From Winogradskya humida (GTDB taxonomy: Bacteria > Actinomycetota > Actinomycetes > Mycobacteriales > Micromonosporaceae), in the NCBI RefSeq assembly GCF_016862215.1, contig NZ_BOMN01000021.1, positions 20,380 to 84,379 on the forward strand: 64,000 bases of DNA. Reading direction: 5' to 3'. The position numbers and the translations under genes were made by a program. This document shows, piece by piece, positions 1-8,784 of this stretch. The notes under the pieces are model-generated. The model saw nothing but the letters and a program-made list of their open reading frames with translations. It did no database searches and had not been told where the DNA came from. Numbering within the stretch: position 1 is the stretch's first letter; each line of letters starts with the position of its first letter.

Positions 1-54
1 GATCTGGCGTCGTCGCTGCTGCGGTACGGCGCGTACTGGGATCCGTACGCATGA
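1..54 (+). CDS. C-terminal tail of an upstream gene (partial)
   Basis: An open frame enters at base 1 and ends at TGA 52-54. It encodes 17 residues ending in RYGAYWDPYA. The stop overlaps the next start as ATGA (51-54), so this gene is probably translationally coupled to the esterase that follows. Too little is present to name a family. Confidence 0.6.
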   Translation, partial: DLASSLLRYGAYWDPYA

Positions 55-890
55 CCGCGCCCGTGCCGTTCCAGCCGCTGCCCGACGACCGGGCGGATGT
101 TCGTTACGCCCACGGGCCGGATTCGTTCGCGCAGCCCGGCGTGCCGGTTGGTCGTACGGTTGAGTTCGCGTGGGATGACAGTGTCGTCTATCCGGGTACG
201 TCGCGGAAGTTCTGGGTGCACGTTCCCGCCGCGTACGACCCGGCCACACCCGCCTCGCTGGCCGTCTTCCTGGACGGCGGCTGGTATCTGGACCCGGACG
301 GCGAGGTGCGCGGCGCGATCGTCCTGGACAACCTCGTGCACCACGGCGACATCCCGGTCACCATCGGCCTGTTCGTCGACCCGGGGATCTTCGCGAGCGC
401 CGCCCAGCCGAAGAACCGCAACGCCGAGTACGACGCGTTCGACGACCGCAACGTCACGTTCCTGCTGACCGAGATTATCCCGCAGGTCACCGCGCGATAC
501 TCGATCGCGGAGGACCCGGCGCGCCGGGCGATCTGCGGCGGCAGCAGCGGCGGGAACGGCGGGTTCACCGCGGCGTGGCTGCGACCCGGCGCTTTCGGGC
601 GGGTGATGTGCTGCCTGGCCAGCTTCGCACAGATGCCGGGCGGGAACCCGTACCCGTCGATGATTGCTGCTGAGGCCCGCAAACCGCTGCGCATCTTCAT
701 GCAAGCCGGCCACCGCGATCTACAGTGGAACAAGTCCGGGCCGAACTGGCTGGCGGCCAACCTGCGCGTCGCGGCTGCCCTCGCCGAAGCGGGTTACGAC
801 TTCCGCCTCGTCCTCGGCGACGGCCCGCACAGCCCCAACCACGGCGGCGTCCTGCTCCCGGACGCCCTGCGCTGGCTCTTCCGGTCATAG
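51..890 (+). CDS. Esterase of the enterochelin-esterase/esterase-D-like alpha/beta-hydrolase family
   Basis: This 279-residue protein is a predicted serine hydrolase acting on an ester of unknown identity. The nucleophile elbow GGSSGG lies at residues 163-168, so Ser165 or Ser166 is the likely nucleophile. A late GDGPHSPNHGG segment (about 256-266) supplies a candidate catalytic His, and an acid is plausible in QAGHRDLQW near 218-226. The early VAVFLDGG-type strand (about 70-77) suits the oxyanion region of this family. There is no signal peptide, so it is probably cytoplasmic. The ATG sits in an ATGA overlap with the preceding gene, which fixes the start and suggests an operon. In carbohydrate operons such esterases often hydrolyse plant or sugar esters, but the context here is cut off. 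The fold call is sound; the substrate is unknown. Confidence 0.8.
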   Translation: MTAPVPFQPLPDDRADVRYAHGPDSFAQPGVPVGRTVEFAWDDSVVYPGTSRKFWVHVPAAYDPATPASLAVFLDGGWYLDPDGEVRGAIVLDNLVHHGDIPVTIGLFVDPGIFASAAQPKNRNAEYDAFDDRNVTFLLTEIIPQVTARYSIAEDPARRAICGGSSGGNGGFTAAWLRPGAFGRVMCCLASFAQMPGGNPYPSMIAAEARKPLRIFMQAGHRDLQWNKSGPNWLAANLRVAAALAEAGYDFRLVLGDGPHSPNHGGVLLPDALRWLFRS

Positions 891-931
891 CGCCCCTCGG
901 GGAGGGTGGTGGTCGGGTAGCGTCACGCTGC

Positions 932-1269
932 GTGAATCAGGTGCCGGAGCGGCGTACTGGAAGCCTGGTTGGTGCCATTGTGGCGGTCGGGGTGCTGGCG
1001 GGTGGGTCCGGGCTGGCCGCGTTGTTCAGTTTGTTCGTGTTTCCCATGGCCAGTGACGGGTGCGGGGATGTCGATCCTCACCTGATCTGTACGGCGGACG
1101 GTCAGATGCTGGTGGCTGTCGGCCCGTTGCTGGCGGCTGCCGCCGGACGACGGTGGCTGCTTGGTCCTGTGCGCTGAGGCCGGGGCGGCGGGCTGTGGGG
1201 ATCGGGGTCGGCTATGTGATCGGGTTCGGAGGGTTTCTGATCGCCTCGGTCATCGCTAACGCGGTGTAG
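932..1269 (+). pseudogene. Small multi-pass membrane protein, broken by a one-base frameshift
   Basis: From GTG 932 the frame encodes a first hydrophobic segment (about residues 13-36), a polar loop with two cysteines, and the start of a second segment, then stops at 1175-1177. A second frame, open to 1269, continues with a convincing membrane helix ending in IASVIANAV. Adding one base in the GG at 1145-1146 joins the two into a single protein of about 112 residues. The most likely reading is a single-base deletion (mutation or sequencing error). The 3' end overlaps the convergent gene ending at 1256 by 14 bases. The family is not recognised. Confidence 0.5.
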
Positions 1270-1861
1270 CCCGATGCAGGGTGGTTGCGGGGAGTGGGTG
1301 GATCAGGGCGGCGAGCACGGTGCGGGCTGAGTCGTCGTCCATGTCCGTGGGGACGGTGATGTGGCTGAGGGAGATGTCGTCCGCGGTGGCGATGAATTCG
1401 TGGTCGTAGGTTGCCAGGGAGTCCGAGTAACGCAGGGCGATCCGGCCTCGCCAGTCCAGGTGGAACGTGGTGTCGCCGGGGTTCGGGGTGAAGGTGATGC
1501 GGTGGTCGGAGACGCTGTCGTGGCCGAGGAGGTAGATGCCGAAGGCCTGGTCCTCGTCGTCCTCCTGCTCGACGACGTCGACGGTGAAGTCGAGGTCCGC
1601 GAGGGGGCGCTGAGCGGTGGCGGCCAGGAAGCCGGGGTTCTCCCAGTGGGTGGAGGACAGGATGCAGTGGTGGTAGTTGGTCCAGACGATGGGGGCGGTC
1701 CAGTCGTCCTCGCCGTCGATCGCAGCCGGGTCGGCGTCGTAGGGGGCGCTCTCCAGGTGCAGGTCGAACCAGAGGCCGGTGGCGGGTTCCAGGCGGGCGG
1801 ACCACCGCAGGTCGGCGATGTCGTGGCCGGCGGGCCAGGGGCTGCCCGGAAAGCTGATCAT
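1256..1861 (-). CDS. Hypothetical protein, about 201 aa
   Basis: The frame is open further upstream, but coding character begins at ATG 1861. The predicted protein is acidic and rich in aromatic residues (WFDLHLES, WTNYHHCIL, HLDWRGRIAL), consistent with a beta-rich cytoplasmic domain. There is no signal peptide or membrane segment. The C terminus ends at TAG 1256-1258 and overlaps the tail of the broken membrane gene. The neighbour at 1935 is divergent, with about 73 bases between the two starts. Such proteins are common singletons in actinomycetes; I do not recognise a named family and assign no function. Confidence 0.6.
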   Translation of the reverse strand: MISFPGSPWPAGHDIADLRWSARLEPATGLWFDLHLESAPYDADPAAIDGEDDWTAPIVWTNYHHCILSSTHWENPGFLAATAQRPLADLDFTVDVVEQEDDEDQAFGIYLLGHDSVSDHRITFTPNPGDTTFHLDWRGRIALRYSDSLATYDHEFIATADDISLSHITVPTDMDDDSARTVLAALIHPLPATTLHRATPR

Positions 1862-1934
1862 GGGGCTGGAGGGTACAACAGCGGGAAAGTCCGGCGGGCG
1901 GTGTCGGTTCGTGCCTAGGCTCGTGGGCGTGCAC

Positions 1935-2444
1935 ATGATCGCCGAGGTGGGCAGCCGGGTGGATCCGGGCGTCAGCTTGGCCGAGGGGGCCCGGCTGACG
2001 ATGGCCACCGGGGAGCCCGTACGGCTGATGCTGAGTCTCAGCCGCCCGCACGCGCTGGAGGTCGACGCGGTGACGGCGAAGCCGACGCTGTTCGCGTGGG
2101 TGGACGCCGACGATGTCGGGGTGCTCGTCTACCGGCTGGGCCCGATCATGCCGTGGGCGCAGGTGACGTACCAGCCGCACCGGGCGGACGAGGAAGCGGC
2201 GGTCGACGGCCGGAACGTCGAGATCATGCTCGTGGACCGGGACAGCCGCGTGGTCAGGGCGCTGCACCGGGTCCGGTGGTCGTACGAGTTCGCCGCCGCG
2301 GTCAAGGCGTCGGTGACCCGGATGAGCGAGGCGCCGTACAACCGGATCGGCCATGAGCACGCCCTCGCCGCGCTGCGCCGCCGCTATCCGACGCCGGACG
2401 ATCTCGTGATCGATCGCGCCGACGCCCGCTGCACCGCGACCTAA
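1935..2444 (+). CDS. Hypothetical protein, about 169 aa
   Basis: The coding-like part starts at ATG 1935 (GTG 1929 is an in-frame alternative) and ends at TAA 2442-2444. Neither start has a strong ribosome binding site. The protein is soluble and mixed alpha/beta, with a central FAWVDADDVGVLVYRL segment and a charged C-terminal helix (ALAALRRRYPTP). The stop overlaps the stop of the convergent egtA-like gene by four bases. No domain is recognised and no function is claimed. Confidence 0.6.
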   Translation: MIAEVGSRVDPGVSLAEGARLTMATGEPVRLMLSLSRPHALEVDAVTAKPTLFAWVDADDVGVLVYRLGPIMPWAQVTYQPHRADEEAAVDGRNVEIMLVDRDSRVVRALHRVRWSYEFAAAVKASVTRMSEAPYNRIGHEHALAALRRRYPTPDDLVIDRADARCTAT

Positions 2445-3496
2445 CGCGTGGCGGTCGCCCGGTCGAGGACGTCGTCGGCGGGGCAGCGGCCGCGCATCAC
2501 GTACCGGTCGGTGAAGGCAGCCACCGCGTCGCGCAGCTCGCGGGAGACGTCCTGGCGGGTCAGCCCCTCGTACGCCGACACGAACAGCCCCCGCGCGGCC
2601 CGCGCGAGCACCGGGTCGCCGAGACCCTCACGCGCGGCACGTTCCCACAGCCCGGGCTGCGCGCGTAGCGGCTCGGTGAGGTTCAGCGCCTGCACGGCGG
2701 CGCGGGGTTCGTCGAGCAGAGCGGCGATGACGGCGACGGGCACTCGCCAGCCCCCGCCCGGCTGACGGTCGGCGACGTCGATCTCAAGGTGCCCCCTGGT
2801 GGCGATCGGCGGCCGGACCGTCGCCAGGTGGGGCCGCAGGTCCGCGACGGAAGGCCGGCTGCCGGCCCGGGTCCAGTCCCGGAACGTACGCCCACCGCCC
2901 GCGACCGGTGCGTCGAGCACCAGCGCGGCCCAGTCGGAGCGCGGATCCGCCGTGGGCCGGGCGAGCTGCCGGGTGGCCTGCCGGGCCGACTTCCACCCGG
3001 TGGGCCGGCCGTCCCGCAGCGGGGAGTTGGCGAACGCGGCCGCCAGCACGGGGGCGAGCGCGTGGGCGAGGGTCCAGCGCCGCCGCAGCCCGAACAGGCC
3101 GTCCTCCTCGACACCGGCTTCGAGGCTGACGCGTACGCCCGCGGTGCCGTCCGTCGCGGAGGTGAACCCGCCGTCGGAGGCCTCGGAGAGCAGTGAGATC
3201 CCGTGCCCGGCGAACAGGGGCACCGGCATCGGCAGGTCCTCGGTCATCCGGTCGACGGCGGTGTCCAGTCCGGGCGACGGCGGGCCGCTGACCACCGCGA
3301 CCCGGGCTGAGCGGGCGGTGAGGAAACCGTGCCGCAGCCGGGCCCGGCCCGTGGCGAGGGTGTCGGCGAGGGGCGCGGGCAGGCCGGGCTGGGAGAGCAG
3401 CAGGTCCACCTCGGCGCCGACGAAGCCCGGCCGGGACGGCGTAAGGGCCGCACCGGCGATGAGCAGCTCCGCGCCCTGTTCGGTCAGCGTGTTCAT
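2441..3496 (-). CDS. egtA: Glutamate-cysteine ligase family protein, EgtA-like
   Basis: This is predicted to be an ATP-dependent ligase that joins glutamate to cysteine, the first step of ergothioneine synthesis in actinomycetes. Family hallmarks include VGAEVDLLL near the N terminus (the acidic metal/substrate site), the RRWTLAHALAPVLAAAFANS helix with PTGWKSARQA after it, TFRDWTR, and a C-terminal RGHLEIDVADRQPGGGW. At about 351 residues it is shorter than typical EgtA (roughly 400-430). The start is placed at ATG 3496 because GGAG lies six bases upstream; ATG 3508 overlaps that site. None of the partners egtB, egtC, egtD or egtE is present within the window, so this may be a stand-alone or diverged paralogue. 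The family call is firm; the pathway assignment is less so. Confidence 0.75.
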   Translation of the reverse strand: MNTLTEQGAELLIAGAALTPSRPGFVGAEVDLLLSQPGLPAPLADTLATGRARLRHGFLTARSARVAVVSGPPSPGLDTAVDRMTEDLPMPVPLFAGHGISLLSEASDGGFTSATDGTAGVRVSLEAGVEEDGLFGLRRRWTLAHALAPVLAAAFANSPLRDGRPTGWKSARQATRQLARPTADPRSDWAALVLDAPVAGGGRTFRDWTRAGSRPSVADLRPHLATVRPPIATRGHLEIDVADRQPGGGWRVPVAVIAALLDEPRAAVQALNLTEPLRAQPGLWERAAREGLGDPVLARAARGLFVSAYEGLTRQDVSRELRDAVAAFTDRYVMRGRCPADDVLDRATATR

Positions 3497-3624
3497 GACG
3501 GGCTCCATCCGTGAGGCCGCCTACCCTACTCCGCAGATAGGAATAGTGGGAACCCCCGGCAAGATGCGCCGCGCCCATCTGTAAGGTATGCATTCGTCAC
3601 GACCGATACGACTCGAGGACGACC

Positions 3625-5322
3625 ATGCGCAGAACCCTGCCCGCAACCCTTGCCGCGATAACGCTGGCCGGTTCGCTCGCGGCCTGCCAGGGTGGCGGCG
3701 ACACCGGCACCACGACGACGGCGTTCGACCCCGCGACCTGCCAGGGCGGCACACTCTCGGTGCTCAACCAGGGTGGCATCACGCACCTCGACCCGGCCCG
3801 GCTCTACACCTCCGGCGGCGGCAACATCCCGTCGCTGCTGTTCCGCACGCTGACCACCCGCAACCGGCTGGCGGGTGAGGCCGGCACGAAGCCCGCGCCC
3901 GACCTCGCCACCGATCTGGGCACCCCGTCCGACGGCGCGAAGACGTGGAACTATACGCTGCGCGACGACATCTTCTTCGAGGACGGCACCCCGATCACCT
4001 CGGCGGACGTGAAGTACGGCATCGAGCGCTCGTTCGCCCCGGAGCTGCCGGGCGGCGCGCCCTACCTGCGCGACTGGCTCGTCGGCGCGGCGGCTTACCC
4101 GGGCCCCTACAAGGCGCCGGAGGGTCTCACGTCCATCGAGACCCCGGACGCCAAGACGATCATCTTCAAGCTCAGCAAGCCCGAGGGTGACTTCCCGTTC
4201 CTGGCCACGGCGACCCAGTTCGCGCCCGTGCCGAAGGCGAAGGACAAGGGCGCCGACTACGAGGCCCACCCGGTCTCGTCCGGGCCGTACATGGTCGAGA
4301 AGTACGAACCCAAGAAGACCCTCACCCTGGTACGCAATCCGCACTGGTCGAAGGCCGCCGACACCCTGCGCTACGCGTGCCCCGACCGCATCGAGGTGAC
4401 GTCCGGGCTCGACGCGGCCGTCATCAACCAGCGGCTCACGTCCGGCGCCGGTCAGGACGCGAACGCCGTCACCACCGACGCGGTCGTCGGCCCCGAGCAG
4501 CTCGCCCAGCTCGGCTCCGGCTCCGAACTGGACAAGCGTGTCGCGCGTGGCGAGTTCCCGTCGACGACGTACCTCGCGTTCAACACCAAGAAGGCGCCGT
4601 TCGACAACCCCAAGGTGCGCGAGGCCCTCTCGTACGCCATCAACCGCACCTCGGTCGTGAACGCCCTCGGCGGCAGCGCGGTGGTCGGCCCGTCGACGAC
4701 GTTCCTGCCCCCGCAGAAGGCGCTCGGCTACCAGCCGTACGACTACTTCCCGGCCGGTGACAACGGCGACCCGGCCAAGGCGAAGGAAGTCCTCGCCGCC
4801 GCCGGTGTCACCAACCTGACGATCGAGCTCGCTCACCAGAACGACGACTCCGAGGGGATCGGCCCGAAGGTCGCCGCCGCGATCCAGGACGCGTTCAAGC
4901 AGGCCGGCGTCACCGTCACGCTCAACGCCATCGACACCGCGACCTACCGCGACGTCACCGGCAAGCCCGCCACCCAGCCCGGCCTGGCGCTCGCGACGTG
5001 GGGTGCCGACTGGCCGTCCGGCGGCCCGTTCCTGATCCCGATCTTCGACGGCCGGCAGATCATCACCGCGGGCGGCAACTTCAACCAGTCCCAGTACAAC
5101 GACCCGGCCGTCAACGCCGAGATCGACGCGATCCAGGCGCTCACCGACCCCGCCGAGGCCCAGGCCCGCTGGGGTGCGCTCGACGCGAAGCTGGGCAAGC
5201 TCGCCCTGGTCCTCCCGCTCACCCACGAGAAGGACGTCTACCTGTACGGCAAGAACGTCAAGAACGCCGTACCGGACGGCTGGCGGGGCACCTACGACCT
5301 GGCCCGGATCTCGGTCAAGTGA
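3625..5322 (+). CDS. ABC transporter substrate-binding lipoprotein, family 5 (peptide/nickel type)
   Basis: This 565-residue protein is the extracellular ligand-binding component of the importer encoded by the next three genes. A lipoprotein signal is clear: basic MRR start, hydrophobic core, and lipobox LAAC with Cys21. The mature part matches solute-binding family 5: early HLDPARLYT, FRTLTTRNRL, the DDIFFEDGTPITSADVKYGIERS block, and AFNTKKAPFDNPKVREALSYAIN. GAGGA stands five bases before the ATG. The stop TGA (5320-5322) overlaps the GTG of the permease. Ligands of this family include oligopeptides, nickel and some sugars; nothing here decides between them. The gene is divergent from the egtA-like gene, with about 128 bases between. 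Confidence 0.9.
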   Translation: MRRTLPATLAAITLAGSLAACQGGGDTGTTTTAFDPATCQGGTLSVLNQGGITHLDPARLYTSGGGNIPSLLFRTLTTRNRLAGEAGTKPAPDLATDLGTPSDGAKTWNYTLRDDIFFEDGTPITSADVKYGIERSFAPELPGGAPYLRDWLVGAAAYPGPYKAPEGLTSIETPDAKTIIFKLSKPEGDFPFLATATQFAPVPKAKDKGADYEAHPVSSGPYMVEKYEPKKTLTLVRNPHWSKAADTLRYACPDRIEVTSGLDAAVINQRLTSGAGQDANAVTTDAVVGPEQLAQLGSGSELDKRVARGEFPSTTYLAFNTKKAPFDNPKVREALSYAINRTSVVNALGGSAVVGPSTTFLPPQKALGYQPYDYFPAGDNGDPAKAKEVLAAAGVTNLTIELAHQNDDSEGIGPKVAAAIQDAFKQAGVTVTLNAIDTATYRDVTGKPATQPGLALATWGADWPSGGPFLIPIFDGRQIITAGGNFNQSQYNDPAVNAEIDAIQALTDPAEAQARWGALDAKLGKLALVLPLTHEKDVYLYGKNVKNAVPDGWRGTYDLARISVK

Positions 5323-6200
5323 CCCTGTTCCGCCGCCTCCTCGATGACCGCGCCTTCCTGACAGGCGCGGTCATCGCGGGTGTCATGGTGCTGGTCGCCC
5401 TGTTCGCGCCGCTGCTGACGGCGCTCGCGGGGCAGGACCCGACCACCTTCCACCCGGAGCTGCTGGACTCCGCCCGCGGCGGCGTCCCCCTGCACGGGAT
5501 CACCGCCGACCACTGGCTCGGCGTGGAGCCCGGCACCGGCCGTGACCTGTTCGCCCGGGTCGTCTACGGCGCCCGGGTCTCGCTCGGCGTCGCCGTGTCC
5601 GCCCTCGCCCTGCAACTGCTGATCGGCGTGGGCATCGGCGTCGCCGCCGGGCTGGGCGGCCGCTACACCGACGCGGTCCTGAGCCGGCTCACCGACCTGA
5701 CGCTGGCGTTCCCGCTGCTGGTGCTCGCGATCGCCCTGCTCGCGATCGTCCCGCAGTCGTGGCCCCGGCCCGCGCTGCTCGCCGTCGTCATCGCGCTGCT
5801 CGGCTGGGGCGGCACCGCCCGGATCGCCCGCGGCGAGACCCTGTCGCTCAAGACCCGCGACTACGTCTCCGCCGCCCGGGTCTCCGGCGCGGGGACGCTG
5901 CTGGTCGCCCGGCGCGAGATCCTGCCGGGCCTGGCCGCGCCCGTGCTCACGTACGCCGCGCTGATCCTGCCCTCCAACATGATCACCGAGGCCGGCCTCT
6001 CCTTCCTCGGGGTCGGCGTCCGGCCCCCGACACCCTCCTGGGGCCAGATGCTCTCCTCCGCCACGACCTGGTTCCGCGCCGACCCCATGTACGTCTTCGT
6101 CCCCGGCGCCCTGCTCTTCGTCACGCTGCTGGCCTTCGTGCTCGTGGCCAACGGTGTCCGCCGGGTCGTCGACCCCCGCCAGCGCGAGGTCCTGCGATGA
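5319..6200 (+). CDS. ABC transporter permease, DppC/OppC type
   Basis: A 293-residue inner-membrane permease. It starts at GTG 5319 in a GTGA overlap with the binding-protein stop. A first membrane segment (about residues 14-36) is followed by an external loop with DHWLGVEPGTGRDLFARVVYGARVS split across it, a signature of DppC-type permeases. The BPD_transp_1 core includes the EAA-type loop RDYVSAARVSGAG, which should contact the fused ATPase. LSFLGVGVRPPTPSWGQML is the typical C-terminal motif. It pairs with the DppB-type permease that overlaps its stop. In many systems dppB precedes dppC; here the order is reversed. Confidence 0.92.
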   Translation: MTLFRRLLDDRAFLTGAVIAGVMVLVALFAPLLTALAGQDPTTFHPELLDSARGGVPLHGITADHWLGVEPGTGRDLFARVVYGARVSLGVAVSALALQLLIGVGIGVAAGLGGRYTDAVLSRLTDLTLAFPLLVLAIALLAIVPQSWPRPALLAVVIALLGWGGTARIARGETLSLKTRDYVSAARVSGAGTLLVARREILPGLAAPVLTYAALILPSNMITEAGLSFLGVGVRPPTPSWGQMLSSATTWFRADPMYVFVPGALLFVTLLAFVLVANGVRRVVDPRQREVLR

Positions 6201-7186
6201 CCGGTTACCTGCTGCGCCGCGTCGGCGGCGCCATCGTGGTCCTGCTGGGACTGTCGATCATCGTGTACGCGTTGTTCTACCTCGCCCCCAAGGACCCGGC
6301 CATCCTGACCTGCGGCAAGGGCTGCACCCCGGACCGCCTCGCCGAGGTCCGCGCCGCGATGGGCCTCGACGCGTCCCCGCCCGCGCAGTACTGGGAATTC
6401 CTGCGCGGCCTCTTCCTCGGCCGCGACTTCCCGGCCGGCCCCGACGTACGGCACTGCCCGGCACCCTGCCTCGGCTACTCCTTCGAGACCGACCAGCCCG
6501 TGACCAAGCTGCTCACCGACCGGCTGCCCGTCTCGGCGTCCCTCGCGATCGGCGCCGAGATCCTGTCGCTCGCGGTCGGCATCGGCGCGGGCCTGCTCTC
6601 CGGGCTGCGCCGCTTCCGGATCCTCGACCGCATCGTCAACGGGCTGATCCTCGCCGGCTACGCCGTACCCGTCTTCCTGGTCGGGCTGTTCCTGCTGCTG
6701 CTGTTCTGCGTACGCCTGCAGTGGCTGCCGTTCCCCACCTACGTCCCGTTCACCACCGACCCCGCGGCGTGGGCGGAGAACCTGATCCTGCCCTGGATCG
6801 CGCTCGCGGTCATCCAGTCCGCGGCCTACGCCCGGCTGACGCGTGCCGGTGTGCAGGAGAGCCTTGCCGAGGACCACGTCCGCACGGCGAGGGCATACGG
6901 GATCCCGGAGGGGCGCATCGTGCGTACCCGTGCCCTCAGGGGTGCCCTGGTCCCGCTCGTCACCCTCACGGCGATCGACCTGGCCGCCATCATGGCCAGC
7001 GCCGTCCTCACCGAGACGATGTTCGGCCTGCCCGGCGTCGGCCAGCTCCTCGTCGGCGCGGTCAACCAGATCGACCTCCCCGTCGTCGTCGGCGTCACCC
7101 TGCTCACCGGCTTCCTCGTGGTGGTCGCGAACGCCGTCGCCGACCTCCTCTATGCGGCCGTCGACCCGAGAGTCCAACTGAGATGA
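6197..7186 (+). CDS. ABC transporter permease, DppB/OppB type
   Basis: A 329-residue permease starting at ATG 6197 in an ATGA overlap. The N terminus (GYLLRRVGGAIVVLLGLSII) is the classic DppB first helix, followed by FYLAPKDPA and a periplasmic loop. That loop has a cysteine cluster (ILTCGKGC, then HCPAPC) which is unusual for the family. The core contains five further hydrophobic segments and the EAA loop EDHVRTARAYGIPEGRI. The end, ADLLYAAVDPRVQ, is canonical. It should form the heterodimeric channel with the preceding DppC-type protein. The stop overlaps the start of the ATPase gene, completing a tightly coupled four-gene operon. Confidence 0.92.
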   Translation: MTGYLLRRVGGAIVVLLGLSIIVYALFYLAPKDPAILTCGKGCTPDRLAEVRAAMGLDASPPAQYWEFLRGLFLGRDFPAGPDVRHCPAPCLGYSFETDQPVTKLLTDRLPVSASLAIGAEILSLAVGIGAGLLSGLRRFRILDRIVNGLILAGYAVPVFLVGLFLLLLFCVRLQWLPFPTYVPFTTDPAAWAENLILPWIALAVIQSAAYARLTRAGVQESLAEDHVRTARAYGIPEGRIVRTRALRGALVPLVTLTAIDLAAIMASAVLTETMFGLPGVGQLLVGAVNQIDLPVVVGVTLLTGFLVVVANAVADLLYAAVDPRVQLR

Positions 7187-8784
7187 CCCTTCTTTCGGTA
7201 CGCGACCTGCGCATCGGTTTCGGCAACACGCAAGCTGTCGACGGGCTGTCGTTCGACCTCGAGGCCGGTGGGGCGCTCGGGATCGTCGGGGAGTCCGGGT
7301 CGGGCAAGAGTGCCACCGCGCTGGCCCTGCTCGGGCTGCACGGGGAGGCGCGGATCGAGGGCTCGATCGACTTCGACGGGCTCGAGCTGACCAGCGCGAG
7401 CGAGGATCAGCTGCGGGCGATCCGGGGCGCCGGGATCGCGATGGTGTTCCAGGAGCCGCTGACCGCGCTGAGCCCGTTCCACCGGGTCGGGGACCAGATC
7501 GCCGAGGTCTACCGGTTGCACACCGGGGCGACGCGCAAGGCCGCGCGGGAGCGGGCCGTCGAGGTGCTCCGGCAGGTGCACATCGCGGACCCGGAGCGGC
7601 GGGCGCGGGCCTATCCGCACGAGTTCTCCGGGGGGATGCGGCAGCGGGCGCTCATCGCGATGGCGCTGGCCTGCAACCCGCGGCTGATCGTCGCCGACGA
7701 GCCGACCACCGCGCTCGACGTGACCGTGCAGGCGCAGATCCTCGACCTGCTCGACGAGGTGCGTACGGCGACCGGTGCCGCGCTGCTGCTGATCAGTCAC
7801 GACCTGGGTGTGGTGGCGGGCTCCACCGACGACGTGATCGTGATGCGCCGTGGGGCGGTGGTCGAGGCCGGGGCCACCGATCAGGTGCTGGTCACGCCGC
7901 GGGCAGCGTACACAAAGGATCTTCTTGCTGCCGTGCCGAAGCCGTCGCCTGCCCGCGTGATCCAGGGCGGGCCGTTGCTGCGGGTTTCGGGTGTGAGCAA
8001 GCGATTCAGGAAGTTCACCGCGGTCGACGACGTCACGCTCGACGTGCGCGAGGGCGAGACACTCGGCATCGTCGGCGAGTCCGGGGCCGGCAAGACCACG
8101 CTGTCACGGATGATGGTCGGCCTGATCCCGCCGGACAGGGGCAGCATCACCCTCGCCGGCGCGGACATCGCCCGCCGCCGCGGCCGCTCGGTGCAGATGG
8201 TCTTCCAGGACCCGATGTCGTCGCTCAACCCGCGCCGCACGGTGGGGGAGAGCATCGCGGATCCGCTGCGGCTGCTCGGTGAGCTGGCCCCCAGGGTCAC
8301 GATCGAGGCTCTGCTCGTACGCGTAGGGCTCGCACCGTCGCACTACGACAGCTACCCCCACCAGCTGTCCGGCGGCATGCGGCAACGGGTCGGCATCGCC
8401 CGCGCGCTGGCTCCGTCGCCCCGCCTGATCGTCTGCGACGAGCCCGTGTCGTCGCTGGACGTCACCACGCAGGCCCAGGTGCTGGCCCTGCTCGAGGACA
8501 TCCGCCTCGAACGCGAGCTCACCATGGTCTTCGTCACCCACGACCTGGCCGTCCTGCGCCAGATCGCCGACCGGGTCGTGGTCATGCACGACGGCGCGGT
8601 GGCCGAGATGGGCGACGTCGCCTCCGTGTACGACCAGCCCCAGCACGCCTACACGAAGGAACTGCTCGCCGCGATCCCCGTAGCCGACCCGCTCGAGGCC
8701 CGCCGCCGCCGTGCCCTACGCCGTGCCGGGCTGGATGGGGCCGGGCTCGATGCCGAGCCGCTCGGCGCCACCCAGATCGAGTAG
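7183..8784 (+). CDS. ABC transporter ATPase with two fused nucleotide-binding domains (DppD-DppF type)
   Basis: A 533-residue cytoplasmic protein that replaces the usual separate DppD and DppF. Domain one (about 1-255) has Walker A GESGSGKSAT, signature FSGGMRQRALIAMAL and Walker B LIVADEPTTALDVT. Domain two (about 265-510) has GESGAGKTT, LSGGMRQRVGIARAL and LIVCDEPVSSLDVT. Both carry a downstream switch His (SHDLGVV and THDLAVL). All catalytic motifs look intact. The start is ATG 7183 in an ATGA overlap. The last 69 bases are shared, tail to tail, with the gene on the minus strand ending at 8716, so the C-terminal 20 or so residues are constrained by a second frame. Confidence 0.93.
   Translation: MTLLSVRDLRIGFGNTQAVDGLSFDLEAGGALGIVGESGSGKSATALALLGLHGEARIEGSIDFDGLELTSASEDQLRAIRGAGIAMVFQEPLTALSPFHRVGDQIAEVYRLHTGATRKAARERAVEVLRQVHIADPERRARAYPHEFSGGMRQRALIAMALACNPRLIVADEPTTALDVTVQAQILDLLDEVRTATGAALLLISHDLGVVAGSTDDVIVMRRGAVVEAGATDQVLVTPRAAYTKDLLAAVPKPSPARVIQGGPLLRVSGVSKRFRKFTAVDDVTLDVREGETLGIVGESGAGKTTLSRMMVGLIPPDRGSITLAGADIARRRGRSVQMVFQDPMSSLNPRRTVGESIADPLRLLGELAPRVTIEALLVRVGLAPSHYDSYPHQLSGGMRQRVGIARALAPSPRLIVCDEPVSSLDVTTQAQVLALLEDIRLERELTMVFVTHDLAVLRQIADRVVVMHDGAVAEMGDVASVYDQPQHAYTKELLAAIPVADPLEARRRRALRRAGLDGAGLDAEPLGATQIE

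Noticed and set aside
1361..1918. 185-codon plus-strand frame opposite the hypothetical at 1256-1861
   Set aside because: Val/Gly-rich shadow; the minus strand has a more natural amino-acid composition and a sensible start.
3526..5226. 566-codon open frame on the minus strand opposite the substrate-binding protein
   Set aside because: Very high third-position GC leaves long antisense frames open. The protein is low-complexity Arg/Gly/Val with no domain, while the plus strand encodes a full family 5 binding protein.
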